Assembly: GCF_003172955.1 (NCBI RefSeq)
Contig: NZ_QGKR01000203.1
Coordinates: forward strand, 1 to 37,353
Direction of reading: 5' to 3'
Source: Micromonospora acroterricola
GTDB lineage: Bacteria > Actinomycetota > Actinomycetes > Mycobacteriales > Micromonosporaceae
DNA: 37,353 nt
Numbering within the stretch: the first letter of the stretch is position 1; every line of letters starts with the position of its first letter. The notes beneath the pieces are model-generated. The model was not told the origin of the DNA and did no database searches. It saw only the letters and a list, made by a program, of their open reading frames with translations. This document shows, piece by piece, positions 1-7,195 of this stretch. The translations under genes and the position numbers were made by a program.

Positions 1-1
1 G

Positions 2-1123
2 CCCGACCCGGCGTGGCCGGGGCTGGCCCCGCCCGTACCCGCGCCGGCCGCTCCGCCCGTCGACGAGGCCACCGCGCACGCCGAGCCGGATCAGCGGGCC
101 GACCGGGTCCGCGCGTTCGTGGCCGCTGCCGGCGGCCTCACGACGGCCGGCTACTGCCGCACCGCGTACCGCTCGTCGGCGTTCGCCAACTCGGCCGGGC
201 ACACCGCGCACGGCCGCTCCGTGGAGGCGGCGATGGACGGCATCGCCCGCCGCGACGGCGCGGACGGGGTGGCCCGGCGCTGCGCCGACCGGCTGTCCGA
301 CCTCGACGGCGCGGAGCTGGGCGCGCACGCGGCGGCGAAGGCCCACGCGGCGGCCGACCCGGTCGAGCTGCCGCCGGGGCGTTACGAGGTGGTCTTCGAG
401 CCGGCCGCCGTGGCGGACCTGTTGCAGAACCTCTCCTGGTACGGCTTCAACGGCAAGCGGTACGCCGAGCGGCAGTCCTTCGCCGAGCCGGGGGCGGACC
501 AGTTCGACCGGTCGGTGACCCTGGTGGACGACCCGCTGGGCGCGTCGGGGCTGCCGTTCGACGCCGAGGGCACCGGCCGGCGGGCGCTGACCCTGGTCGA
601 GTCGGGCACCACCCGGGCGGTGGCGCACGACCGGCGCACCGCCGGCGAGGCGGGCGCGGAGTCCACCGGGCACGCGGTCGCGGGTGGCGCCACCTGGGGC
701 CCGATGGCTCGCAACCTGCGTCTGTCCGGGGCGGTGGCCGGCCCGGCCAGCGCGGTGGGCCGGAGCACCACCGGCGCGGCGGCGGGCGCGGTGGTCGACG
801 CGGACACGGCGGCGCTGGTCGCCGGGGTACGCCGAGGGCTGCTCGTCACCGACCTCTGGTACACCCGCGTGCTCGACCCGAAGAGCCTGGTCGTCACGGG
901 GCTGACCCGTAACGGCGTCTGGTTGGTCGAGGACGGCACGGTCGTGCGGGCGGTCCGCGACCTGCGGTTCACCGAGTCGTACCCGCGGGCGCTCGGGCCG
1001 GGCGCGGTGCTCGGGCTGGGCGGGCGGCCGGTGCGTCAACCGGACCGGGTGGACGGTGTCTGGTGGGAGGCGCCGCCGGTGCGGCTGGCGTCGTGGCACT
1101 TCACCGGGGGCGCCTCCGGCTGA
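2..1123 (+). CDS. TldD/PmbA family protein, C-terminal part (5' end outside window)
   Basis: The reading frame is open from base 2 and has no convincing internal start, so this is the 3' part of a gene entering from the left. About 373 residues are visible. The C-terminal half matches the TldD/PmbA (modulator of DNA gyrase) family. It has a run like RGLLVTDLWYTRVLDP, then a segment around TGLTRNGVWLVEDG, then RDLRFTES, the usual order of the C-terminal beta domain. Family members form TldD-TldE heterodimeric metalloproteases that process modified peptides and antitoxins. The metal-binding HExxxH motif belongs to TldD; I do not see it here, so a TldE/PmbA-type partner is more likely. The tldD partner would be expected just upstream, outside the window. 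No clear terminator follows the stop. Confidence 0.82.
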   Translation, partial: PDPAWPGLAPPVPAPAAPPVDEATAHAEPDQRADRVRAFVAAAGGLTTAGYCRTAYRSSAFANSAGHTAHGRSVEAAMDGIARRDGADGVARRCADRLSDLDGAELGAHAAAKAHAAADPVELPPGRYEVVFEPAAVADLLQNLSWYGFNGKRYAERQSFAEPGADQFDRSVTLVDDPLGASGLPFDAEGTGRRALTLVESGTTRAVAHDRRTAGEAGAESTGHAVAGGATWGPMARNLRLSGAVAGPASAVGRSTTGAAAGAVVDADTAALVAGVRRGLLVTDLWYTRVLDPKSLVVTGLTRNGVWLVEDGTVVRAVRDLRFTESYPRALGPGAVLGLGGRPVRQPDRVDGVWWEAPPVRLASWHFTGGASG

Positions 1124-1386
1124 CCGGGCCGGGCGGGCAGTGACGTTCTTAACACCGTGCCATCGATCGGCGTGCCAGGGCTTTTCCGCAGGCCGGACAC
1201 ACGGGACACTCCCTTGCGCGGACGGCTCGCAGAGATCGGCGTAACGTGTGTCACTTAGCTGCGCCGGTCGTTCCGGCGTGGTCGTTGGTGTGCGCTTGAC
1301 GTGGCAGCGGGTGCGGGTTCGCCGGTCCGCGTGCCGACCGGAGAAGATCAGCCCGCCCGTACGGGCCCGTCGAGGAGACGACTCGA
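1124..1386 (+). promoter_or_regulatory. Intergenic leader upstream of the sdh operon
   Basis: This 263-bp non-coding stretch must hold the sdhCAB promoter. I see TTGACG near 1297 but no good -10 at the right distance. There is a weak partial palindrome, GTGACGTTCTTAACAC, at about 1140-1155. A GGAG Shine-Dalgarno element lies about 9-10 nt before the ATG at 1387. No riboswitch-like fold was recognised. The assignment rests on position only. Confidence 0.35.
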
Positions 1387-2193
1387 ATGACATCAACGGC
1401 AACGAAGCCGCGGGGAGCGCGGGCGCGCGCCGCGATCGCGGCGAAGACGTTGCGTACCGACCGGTGGTGGCTCGCCCCGCTGATCACCGTGATCGGGCTC
1501 AGCGCCTGGGTCGCGTACGCGACGGTCCGGGTCTTCATGCACAAGTGGTACTGGGTCGACGAGTTCCACTACCTGACCCCGTTCTACTCGCCCTGCGTCA
1601 CGGAGCGGTGTGTGGAGGGCGCCTCGCACTTCGGCCGCTTCCTGCCGGGCTGGTGGATCATCCCGGACGCCGCGCTGACCCTGCCGTTCCTGCTGCTGTT
1701 CCGGCTCACCTGCTACTACTACCGCAAGGCGTACTACCGGTCGTTCTGGCTGTCGCCGCCGGCCTGTGCGGTGCCGGACGGTCACGCCTCGTACGGCGGC
1801 GAGACCCGGTTCCCGCTGCTCGGCCAGAACCTGCACCGCTACTTCTTCTACGCCGCCGCGATCATCTCGCTGATCAACACCTGGGACGCGATCCTGGCCT
1901 TCCACTCGCCGAAGGGCTTCGGCTTCGGGCTGGGCAACATCGTCCTGCTGGTCAACGTGGTGATGCTCTGGGCGTACACGATCTCCTGCCACTCCTGCCG
2001 GCACATCATCGGCGGCCGACTCAAGCACTTCTCCAAGCACCCGGTGCGCTACCGGGCCTGGACGGGTGTGTCCTGGCTGAACGTCCGGCACATGCAGCTC
2101 GCCTGGATCACGCTCGGCACGCTGGCGCTGACCGACTTCTACGTCATGGCGATCGCGGCCGGCTGGTTCAACGACCTGCGGTTCATCAACTAA
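1387..2193 (+). CDS. sdhC: Succinate dehydrogenase membrane anchor subunit (Sdh1-type, single large subunit)
   Basis: This 268-residue membrane protein opens the sdh operon and would anchor the SdhAB head and pass electrons to menaquinone. Hydrophobic segments lie at roughly residues 29-50, 92-108, 152-172, 182-200 and 238-258. It is much larger than the classical SdhC and SdhD subunits (about 120-150 residues), and no separate sdhD is present, as in actinobacterial Sdh1-type complexes. Six cysteines are visible (70, 75, 109, 127, 201, 204), including CHSCRH at 201-206, with many histidines. From memory, the mycobacterial Sdh1 anchor was reported to hold a membrane-embedded Rieske-type iron-sulfur cluster; the Cys/His pairs here would suit that, but this is inference. 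A GGAG site lies about 9 nt before the ATG. sdhA begins 12 nt after the stop. Confidence 0.88.
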   Translation: MTSTATKPRGARARAAIAAKTLRTDRWWLAPLITVIGLSAWVAYATVRVFMHKWYWVDEFHYLTPFYSPCVTERCVEGASHFGRFLPGWWIIPDAALTLPFLLLFRLTCYYYRKAYYRSFWLSPPACAVPDGHASYGGETRFPLLGQNLHRYFFYAAAIISLINTWDAILAFHSPKGFGFGLGNIVLLVNVVMLWAYTISCHSCRHIIGGRLKHFSKHPVRYRAWTGVSWLNVRHMQLAWITLGTLALTDFYVMAIAAGWFNDLRFIN

Positions 2194-2205
2194 AGGGCCC
2201 CTGAC

Positions 2206-4134
2206 ATGACCACTACCACGCGAATCGAACGACACCACTACGACGTCGTCGTGATCGGGGCCGGCGGCGCCGGCCTGCGCGCGGCGATCGAGGCCCGGCT
2301 CGCCGGCAAGAAGACCGCAATCATCTCCAAGTCGCTGTTCGGCAAGGCGCACACGGTGATGGCCGAGGGCGGCGCCGCCGCCGCGATGGGCAACGTGAAC
2401 AGCCGGGACAACTGGCAGGTGCACTTCCGCGACACCATGCGCGGCGGCAAGTTCCTGAACAACTTCCGGATGGCCGAGCTGCACGCGAAGGAGTCGCCGC
2501 AGCGGATCTGGGAGCTGGAGACGTACGGGGCGCTCTTCGACCGCACCAAGGACGGCAAGATCTCCCAGCGCAACTTCGGCGGCCACGAGTACCCCCGGCT
2601 GGCCCACGTCGGCGACCGGACGGGTCTGGAGCTGATCCGCACCCTCCAGCAGAAGATCGTCTCGCTCCAGCAGGAGGACCAGCGGGAGCACGGCTCGTAC
2701 GACGCCCGGATCAGGGTGTTCTCCGAGACCACCATCACGGAGCTGCTGCTCGACGGTGACCGGATCGCCGGGGCGTTCGGCTACTACCGGGAGTCCGGCG
2801 AGTTCGTCCTCTTCGAGGCGCCGGCCGTGGTGCTGGCCACCGGCGGCGTCGGACGCTCCTACAAGGTCACTTCGAACTCCTGGGAGTACACCGGGGACGG
2901 TCACGCGCTGGCGCTGCGCGCCGGGGCGACGCTGATCAACATGGAGTTCCTCCAGTTCCACCCGACCGGCATGGTCTGGCCGCCCTCGGTGAAGGGCATC
3001 CTGGTCACCGAGTCGGTCCGCGGTGACGGCGGTGTGCTGCGGAACTCCGAGGGCAAGCGGTTCATGTTCGACTACGTCCCCGACGTCTTCCGCAAGCAGT
3101 ACGCGGAGACCGAGGAGGAGGCCGACCGCTGGTACACCGACCCGGACAACAACCGGCGCCCGCCGGAGCTGCTGCCCCGCGACGAGGTGGCCCGCGCGAT
3201 CAACAGCGAGGTCAAGGCCGGCCGGGGCTCCCCCGCCGGCGGCGTCTTCCTGGACATCGCGAGCCGGCGCTCCGGCGACGAGATCCGCCGGCGGCTGCCC
3301 TCGATGTACCACCAGTTCAAGGAGCTGGCCGACGTCGACATCACCGCGGAGCCGATGGAGGTCGGGCCGACCTGCCACTACGTGATGGGCGGCGTCGAGG
3401 TGGACCCGGACTCGGGCGCCGCCTTCGGCCACGTACGCGGGCTCTTCGCCGCCGGTGAGGTCTCCGGCGGCATGCACGGCTCCAACCGACTGGGCGGCAA
3501 CTCGCTGTCCGATCTGCTGGTCTTCGGCAAGCGGGCGGGCGGGCACGCGGCGAGCTACGCCGACGGGCTGCCGGCCCGGCCGAAGGTGGCCGTGGCCGCG
3601 GTCGAGGCCGCCGTGGAGACGGCGCTGGCCCCGCTGCAGCGGGACACCGGCGAGAGCCCGTACACCCTCCAGCAGGATCTCCAGGCGGTGATGGGGGACC
3701 TGGTAGGGATCATCCGCCGTGAGGGCGAGCTTGAGGACGCGCTCAGCAGGCTGGCTGAGCTGCGCGAACGCGTGGCCAAGGTGAGCGCGGCCGGCGGGCG
3801 GCGCTACAACCCGGGCTGGCACCTGGCCCTGGACCTGCGCAACATGCTGGTGGTCTCGGAGTGCACCGCGAAGGCGGCGCTGGAGCGGCAGGAGTCGCGC
3901 GGCGGGCACACGCGGGAGGACTATCCGGCGATGGAGCCGAAGTGGCGGCAGGTCAACCTGGTCTGCGCGCTGGACGGCGACACCGTGCGGCTGATCCGCA
4001 AGCCGCTGCCGAAGATGCGGCCGGAGCTGATCGGCCTCTTCGACCGGGCGGAGCTGGCCAAGTACCTCACCGACGAGGAGCTCGCTGACTTCGACGCTCT
4101 CGTCCCCGACGCTGGAGAGGCGGACAACCGATGA
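2206..4134 (+). CDS. sdhA: Succinate dehydrogenase / fumarate reductase flavoprotein subunit
   Basis: This 642-residue catalytic subunit oxidises succinate to fumarate with FAD on the cytoplasmic side of the membrane. The N-terminal dinucleotide fold has VVVIGAGGAGLRAA at about residues 14-27. His49, in the HTVMAEGG motif, is the expected covalent FAD attachment site. The substrate-domain motifs LQFHPTG and ESVRGDGG and the C-terminal FAD motif RLGGNSLSDLLVFG are intact. Length is normal for Sdh1-type flavoproteins. A Shine-Dalgarno-like AAAGGG precedes the ATG by about 8 nt. The stop overlaps the sdhB start as ATGA, so the two are probably translationally coupled. Direction (Sdh or Frd) cannot be read from sequence alone; the operon layout favours succinate dehydrogenase. 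Confidence 0.95.
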   Translation: MTTTTRIERHHYDVVVIGAGGAGLRAAIEARLAGKKTAIISKSLFGKAHTVMAEGGAAAAMGNVNSRDNWQVHFRDTMRGGKFLNNFRMAELHAKESPQRIWELETYGALFDRTKDGKISQRNFGGHEYPRLAHVGDRTGLELIRTLQQKIVSLQQEDQREHGSYDARIRVFSETTITELLLDGDRIAGAFGYYRESGEFVLFEAPAVVLATGGVGRSYKVTSNSWEYTGDGHALALRAGATLINMEFLQFHPTGMVWPPSVKGILVTESVRGDGGVLRNSEGKRFMFDYVPDVFRKQYAETEEEADRWYTDPDNNRRPPELLPRDEVARAINSEVKAGRGSPAGGVFLDIASRRSGDEIRRRLPSMYHQFKELADVDITAEPMEVGPTCHYVMGGVEVDPDSGAAFGHVRGLFAAGEVSGGMHGSNRLGGNSLSDLLVFGKRAGGHAASYADGLPARPKVAVAAVEAAVETALAPLQRDTGESPYTLQQDLQAVMGDLVGIIRREGELEDALSRLAELRERVAKVSAAGGRRYNPGWHLALDLRNMLVVSECTAKAALERQESRGGHTREDYPAMEPKWRQVNLVCALDGDTVRLIRKPLPKMRPELIGLFDRAELAKYLTDEELADFDALVPDAGEADNR

Positions 4135-5195
4135 GCGCGAAGCGTCAGTTCCGGATCTGGCGGGGCGACGAGACCGGCGGCGACCTGCAGGACTACATGG
4201 TCGAGGTCAACGAGGGCGAGGTCGTCCTCGACATCATCCACCGCCTTCAGGCCACCGACGCGCCCGACCTGGCGTGCCGCTGGAACTGCAAGGCCGGCAA
4301 GTGCGGCTCGTGCTCCATGGAGATCAACGGCAAGCCGCGGCTGGGCTGCATGACCCGGATGTCGACCTTCGGCGACGAGGAGACCGTCACGGTCACCCCG
4401 CTGCGGACGTTCCCGGTGATCCGGGACCTGGTCACGGACGTCTCGTTCAACTACGAGAAGGCCCGGGAGACGCCGGCGTTCGCCCCGCCGGAGGACGTGG
4501 CGCCGGGCGACTACCGGATGCAGCAGGTCGACGTCGAGCGCTCGCAGGAGTTCCGCAAGTGCATCGAGTGCTTCCTGTGCCAGACCGTCTGCCACGTGAT
4601 CCGCGACCACGACGAGAACAAGCAGGCGTTCTCGGGGCCGCGGTACTTCATCCGGGCGGCCGAGCTGGACATGCACCCGCTGGACACCCGGACCGACCGC
4701 AAGGAGTACGCGCAGGCCGAACAGGGCCTGGGCTTCTGCAACATCACCAAGTGCTGCACCGAGGTCTGCCCCGAGCACATCAAGATCACTGACAACGGGA
4801 TCATCCCCATGAAGGAGCGGGTCGTCGACCGCAGGTACGATCCCCTTGTGTGGCTTGGTAGCAAGATCTTCCGTCGGGGCGAGACGCCCCAGACCAGCGT
4901 GACCACCGCCCGCCAGGGCTCGGCGACGCCGCCGAGTACGAGCCGGGGCGGGGTCCACTCGCACGCGGGTGGCTCCCACGACCCGCAGGCCGAGGCGCAG
5001 GCACAGAGCGGCGTCAACTGGCACCGGGAGGTGCCCCACCCGACCGCCCCGGCGGTCGACGACCGGGGCCGGCTTCCGCTGACCGAGCTCACCTTCGACC
5101 GGGCCGCCGCGCCGTCGCCGTTCGGCGACGACGTGACCTTCCCGCTGCCTCCGGAGCACCTCAACTTCGCGCACCCGGAGCAGGACAAGCACTGA
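4131..5195 (+). CDS. sdhB: Succinate dehydrogenase iron-sulfur subunit with long C-terminal extension
   Basis: This subunit carries electrons from FAD to the membrane anchor through three iron-sulfur centres. The plant-type [2Fe-2S] ligands are Cys53, Cys58, Cys61 and Cys73 (CKAGKCGSC, then LGC). The second domain has CIECFLCQTVC at 144-154 and CNITKCCTEVC at 203-213, the sets for the [4Fe-4S] and [3Fe-4S] centres. The protein is 354 residues, whereas the family is normally about 240-260. After KIFRRG at about residue 250 there are about 105 extra residues rich in Ser, Thr, Pro, Ala and His and probably disordered. The ATG overlaps the sdhA stop by 4 nt. A strong terminator follows 13 nt after the stop. 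Confidence 0.93.
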   Translation: MSAKRQFRIWRGDETGGDLQDYMVEVNEGEVVLDIIHRLQATDAPDLACRWNCKAGKCGSCSMEINGKPRLGCMTRMSTFGDEETVTVTPLRTFPVIRDLVTDVSFNYEKARETPAFAPPEDVAPGDYRMQQVDVERSQEFRKCIECFLCQTVCHVIRDHDENKQAFSGPRYFIRAAELDMHPLDTRTDRKEYAQAEQGLGFCNITKCCTEVCPEHIKITDNGIIPMKERVVDRRYDPLVWLGSKIFRRGETPQTSVTTARQGSATPPSTSRGGVHSHAGGSHDPQAEAQAQSGVNWHREVPHPTAPAVDDRGRLPLTELTFDRAAAPSPFGDDVTFPLPPEHLNFAHPEQDKH

Positions 5196-5207
5196 GCACG
5201 ACCACCA

Positions 5208-5242
5208 GGACGGGGGCTCCGGCATCGCCGGGGCCCCCGTCC
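5208..5242 (+). terminator. Terminator of the sdh operon
   Basis: A 16-bp stem (GGACGGGGGCTCCGGC against GCCGGGGCCCCCGTCC, one G-T pair) closes a 3-nt loop 13 nt after the sdhB stop. The T-run is weak, as is common in high-GC actinobacteria. It could also act on transcripts from the convergent Nudix gene. Confidence 0.85.
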
Positions 5243-5253
5243 CGCATTTCCGC

Positions 5254-5312
5254 GTGATCACGAGGTGGGCGGGCGTTTCACCGCCCGGCGGACCCGCCGA
5301 CCTCGTGGTCAA
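5254..5312. repeat. Imperfect inverted repeat spanning the 3' end of the Nudix gene
   Basis: Bases 5255-5273 pair with 5293-5311 at 18 of 19 positions, one of them a G-T pair, around a 19-nt loop. The loop contains the stop codon of the minus-strand Nudix gene (5278-5280). The arms start TGATCACGAGGT. It may be the Nudix terminator, or a palindromic repeat that has entered the 3' end of the gene; compare the inverted repeat at 9292-9353, which also starts TGATCAC. Confidence 0.6.
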
Positions 5313-5763
5313 CCGACGGGTGGCCGGGATCCGCGAGCAGGGGGCGGAGCGCGGCGACGATGGGCGCGTCGGCGGGAAGCCAGGTGACCGAGTCCAGCTC
5401 GTCGGCGGCCAGCCAGCGCAGCGCCGAGTGCTCCAGCGCCTGTGGCTGATCGTCGTGCAGCAGGCGTGCCGTGTACACCTTGAGCACCGAGCGGCCGTGG
5501 GCCATCCGCACGTTGCGGCCGACCCGGTCGCCGACCTCCACGCGTACGGCGAGCTCCTCGGCGCACTCCCGGGCCAGCGCGTCGGTCTCGGCCTCCCCCG
5601 GTTCGACCTTTCCGCCGGGAAACTCCCACATTCCCGCCACCTCGGGCGGGGCGGAACGCGCGCAGGCGAGCACCCGCCCGTCCCGGATGATCGCCGCTCC
5701 CACGATCACCTTCGGGTCCCGTCGTTCGGCCTGCCCGCCACCATTAGCCCGTTCGGTCCGCAC
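5278..5763 (-). CDS. Nudix (MutT-like) hydrolase
   Basis: This 161-residue protein is a Nudix pyrophosphohydrolase of the MutT type, likely acting on oxidised or non-canonical nucleoside triphosphates such as 8-oxo-dGTP. The Nudix box lies at residues 51-73 (GKVEPGE, then RECAEEL) and keeps the G, E, R, E and paired E metal ligands. The late glycine of the consensus is Ala72 and the bulky hydrophobic after RE is Cys, both mild departures. The upstream motif MWEFPGGK is typical of MutT. The start shown is a GTG; an internal GTG near DPKVIVG would also give a complete domain, so the first 17 or so residues are uncertain. It converges on sdhB. Confidence 0.85.
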   Translation of the reverse strand: MRTERANGGGQAERRDPKVIVGAAIIRDGRVLACARSAPPEVAGMWEFPGGKVEPGEAETDALARECAEELAVRVEVGDRVGRNVRMAHGRSVLKVYTARLLHDDQPQALEHSALRWLAADELDSVTWLPADAPIVAALRPLLADPGHPSVDHEVGGSAGR

Positions 5764-5946
5764 GGGCGTCCAGGGTGCCAGATCAATCGGCGGTTTGGGT
5801 ACCGTCGCCGTCCGCTAGGCCAACAGAACACGGAAGTGTGGGCGTGGACACCCCTTCCGAGCGGCGACAGACTAGAGGGCACCGACAAGACACGGGATGG
5901 CGACGATTTGGCCACAAGCCGGCAACGGCGCTTGGGGGGTGCGGTG

Positions 5947-6255
5947 ATGCGTGTGCTGTTCAACAGCCGGGCCAAGCACGACTACCTTTCCGACGCGTTG
6001 ACCTTGCTATCTGGTTGGACGCGTGAAGGCGAGCAGATCCGACGGACTCTCGAGATCGACGAGACCCAACACGCGGCGCTGACCGAACGGGTGAAGGTCG
6101 TCGCCGACGCGCTGCACCTGCGCCCCGAGATCAGCCGCCGGTCAGACAGTACCCAGATCCGGGTCGGGCACGGTAACGGCGAGCCGCTGACCGAGGGCGA
6201 GGTCCTGCTGGCGGCCCGAATCGAGGACGCCTATCGCGCGGTCACGGAGTCCTGA
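5947..6255 (+). CDS. Pterin-4a-carbinolamine dehydratase-like protein
   Basis: This 102-residue protein has the spacing of the PCD/DCoH fold: a short N-terminal helix, LLSGW near 20-24, an EQIRRTLEI strand, a central helix ending VVADALHLRPEI, and a C-terminal PLTEGEVLLAARIE helix. Canonical enzymes (4a-hydroxytetrahydrobiopterin dehydratase) carry HHP in the centre and TH before the last helix. Here these read HLRP (57-60) and GH (74-75), so one active-site histidine is missing. The protein may be catalytically weak or have another role. The ATG is preceded by a G-rich Shine-Dalgarno (5934-5939) with 7-nt spacing; an in-frame GTG lies immediately upstream. Family assignment is by pattern only. 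Confidence 0.55.
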   Translation: MRVLFNSRAKHDYLSDALTLLSGWTREGEQIRRTLEIDETQHAALTERVKVVADALHLRPEISRRSDSTQIRVGHGNGEPLTEGEVLLAARIEDAYRAVTES

Positions 6256-6287
6256 CCGCTCCGTTGCGGGACCGTGAGAATTCTGAG

Positions 6288-6312
6288 GTTTTCCTGAATA
6301 GCACCCGGGTAT
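6288..6312 (+). promoter_or_regulatory. Putative stress-sigma (SigB/SigF/SigH-type) promoter
   Basis: GTTT at 6288-6291, a 15-nt spacer and GGGTAT at 6307-6312 match the consensus used by actinobacterial and Bacillus stress sigma factors (GTTT-N14-16-GGGTAT). The predicted start, near 6319, leaves a leader of about 65 nt before the small membrane protein gene at 6384. Confidence 0.6.
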
Positions 6313-6383
6313 CGATTCGGTGCGGTAGCGGACGACAGGCCGCAACCAACTCGAATCGCTGATATCCCACTTCAGGAGCTGAC

Positions 6384-6707
6384 ATGACGACCCCCATTCA
6401 GAACCGCGGCACCGACCAGGTCGAGCACGCCGGCCAGCACGATGTCCGCCGCGTGCACCGGCACGGCGACGAGACCAAGCCGTCCTGGAAGACCACCGAG
6501 CTGGCGGTCTACCTGCTCGCCGTCATCGGGGTCCTGATCGCCTCGAACGCCGTCGGCGACGGCGCTGCCAACAACGGTGGCGACTACTTCGCCGCCGACA
6601 AGGCGTGGTGGTTCATCACCCTGCTGACCATCGGTTACCTGGTGAGCCGCGGCCTGGCCAAGTCCGGCAGCCGCAGCGCGGACCACGACCCGCGCAGCGA
6701 CCACTGA
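6384..6707 (+). CDS. Small two-helix membrane protein, conserved in actinobacteria
   Basis: This 107-residue protein has a polar, His- and Arg-rich N-terminus (about 1-35). A first membrane segment lies at about residues 41-54 (AVYLLAVIGVLIAS), then a short Gly/Asn/Asp-rich loop, a second segment at about 74-88 (WWFITLLTIGYLVS), and a charged tail. The pattern of K-x-T-T-E before helix 1 and YLVSRGLAK after helix 2 recalls a family of short actinobacterial membrane proteins without assigned function. CAGGAG lies 6 nt before the ATG. A stress-type promoter sits 70 nt upstream and a terminator follows, so it is probably a single-gene unit. The function is unknown; a role in envelope stress is inferred only from the promoter. 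Confidence 0.75.
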   Translation: MTTPIQNRGTDQVEHAGQHDVRRVHRHGDETKPSWKTTELAVYLLAVIGVLIASNAVGDGAANNGGDYFAADKAWWFITLLTIGYLVSRGLAKSGSRSADHDPRSDH

Positions 6708-6716
6708 CGTACCCCT

Positions 6717-6760
6717 GGAAGCCCGCGCTCCCCGTTCTCGGACGGGAAGCGCGGGCTTCC
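6717..6760. terminator. Bidirectional terminator
   Basis: An 18-bp stem (GGAAGCCCGCGCTCCCCG against CGGGAAGCGCGGGCTTCC, one mismatch) with an 8-nt loop lies between the converging small membrane protein gene and the VOC gene, so it can serve both. Confidence 0.85.
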
Positions 6761-6772
6761 GCGTGGTCGGGC

Positions 6773-7195
6773 TCATCCGTCAACGGCGTCCTGCGGGTAC
6801 CAGCGCAGCTCCACCGCGTTGCCGTCCGGGTCCCGCACGTAGATCGAGGTGGCCGAGCCGCGGGCGCCGAAGCGGTCGACCGGCCCGGTCAGCACCGTGA
6901 AGACGCCCGAGTCGACCACCTGCGCCCAGTCCAGCGGCGCCACCACCAGGCAGAAGTGGTCGACGTTGGCGCCCCGCCGGTCGCCCCGGACGAGGTCGAT
7001 GATGCTCTCGGGGCCGATCCGCACCGACGGGAACGGGACGGCGCCGGCCCGCCACTCGTCCACCCGTACCGGCGCCAGCCCGAGCCGGCCGCAGTAGAAG
7101 TCCAGCGACCGCTCCACGTCGTCGACGGTCAGCACCAGATGGTCGAAGCCGGTCACCCGCACCGCGCTGCCGTGCCTGCTGGTTCGCTCGCTCAC
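6773..7195 (-). CDS. VOC-family (glyoxalase/bleomycin-resistance-like) protein
   Basis: This 140-residue vicinal-oxygen-chelate protein has two beta-alpha-beta-beta-beta halves. Likely metal ligands are the His in TGFDHLVLTV (N-terminal), the His in NVDHFCLVV (middle) and the Glu in GNAVELRWY (C-terminal). The stretch YVRDPDGNAVELR is the usual family signature. The substrate cannot be predicted; VOC members include glyoxalases, dioxygenases and antibiotic-binding proteins. The GTG start at 7195 overlaps the stop of the DUF1801 gene as GTGA, so the two are coupled. A larger open frame continues upstream without stops, but it is antisense to LysR and is not coding. Confidence 0.8.
   Translation of the reverse strand: MSERTSRHGSAVRVTGFDHLVLTVDDVERSLDFYCGRLGLAPVRVDEWRAGAVPFPSVRIGPESIIDLVRGDRRGANVDHFCLVVAPLDWAQVVDSGVFTVLTGPVDRFGARGSATSIYVRDPDGNAVELRWYPQDAVDG

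Noticed and set aside
1140..1155. GTGACGTTCTTAACAC as a Rex-like site before sdhC
   Set aside because: The half-sites do not match the Rex consensus or form a proper palindrome; only a weak resemblance.
1393..3909. 838-codon open frame on the minus strand
   Set aside because: It is antisense to sdhC and sdhA, has no domain pattern and is Arg/Gly/Pro/Val/His-rich, as expected for a mirror frame of a G/C-biased gene.
5797..5802. GGGTAC as a possible stress-sigma -10 element
   Set aside because: No GNNT-type -35 lies 14-16 nt upstream, unlike the good pair at 6288-6312.
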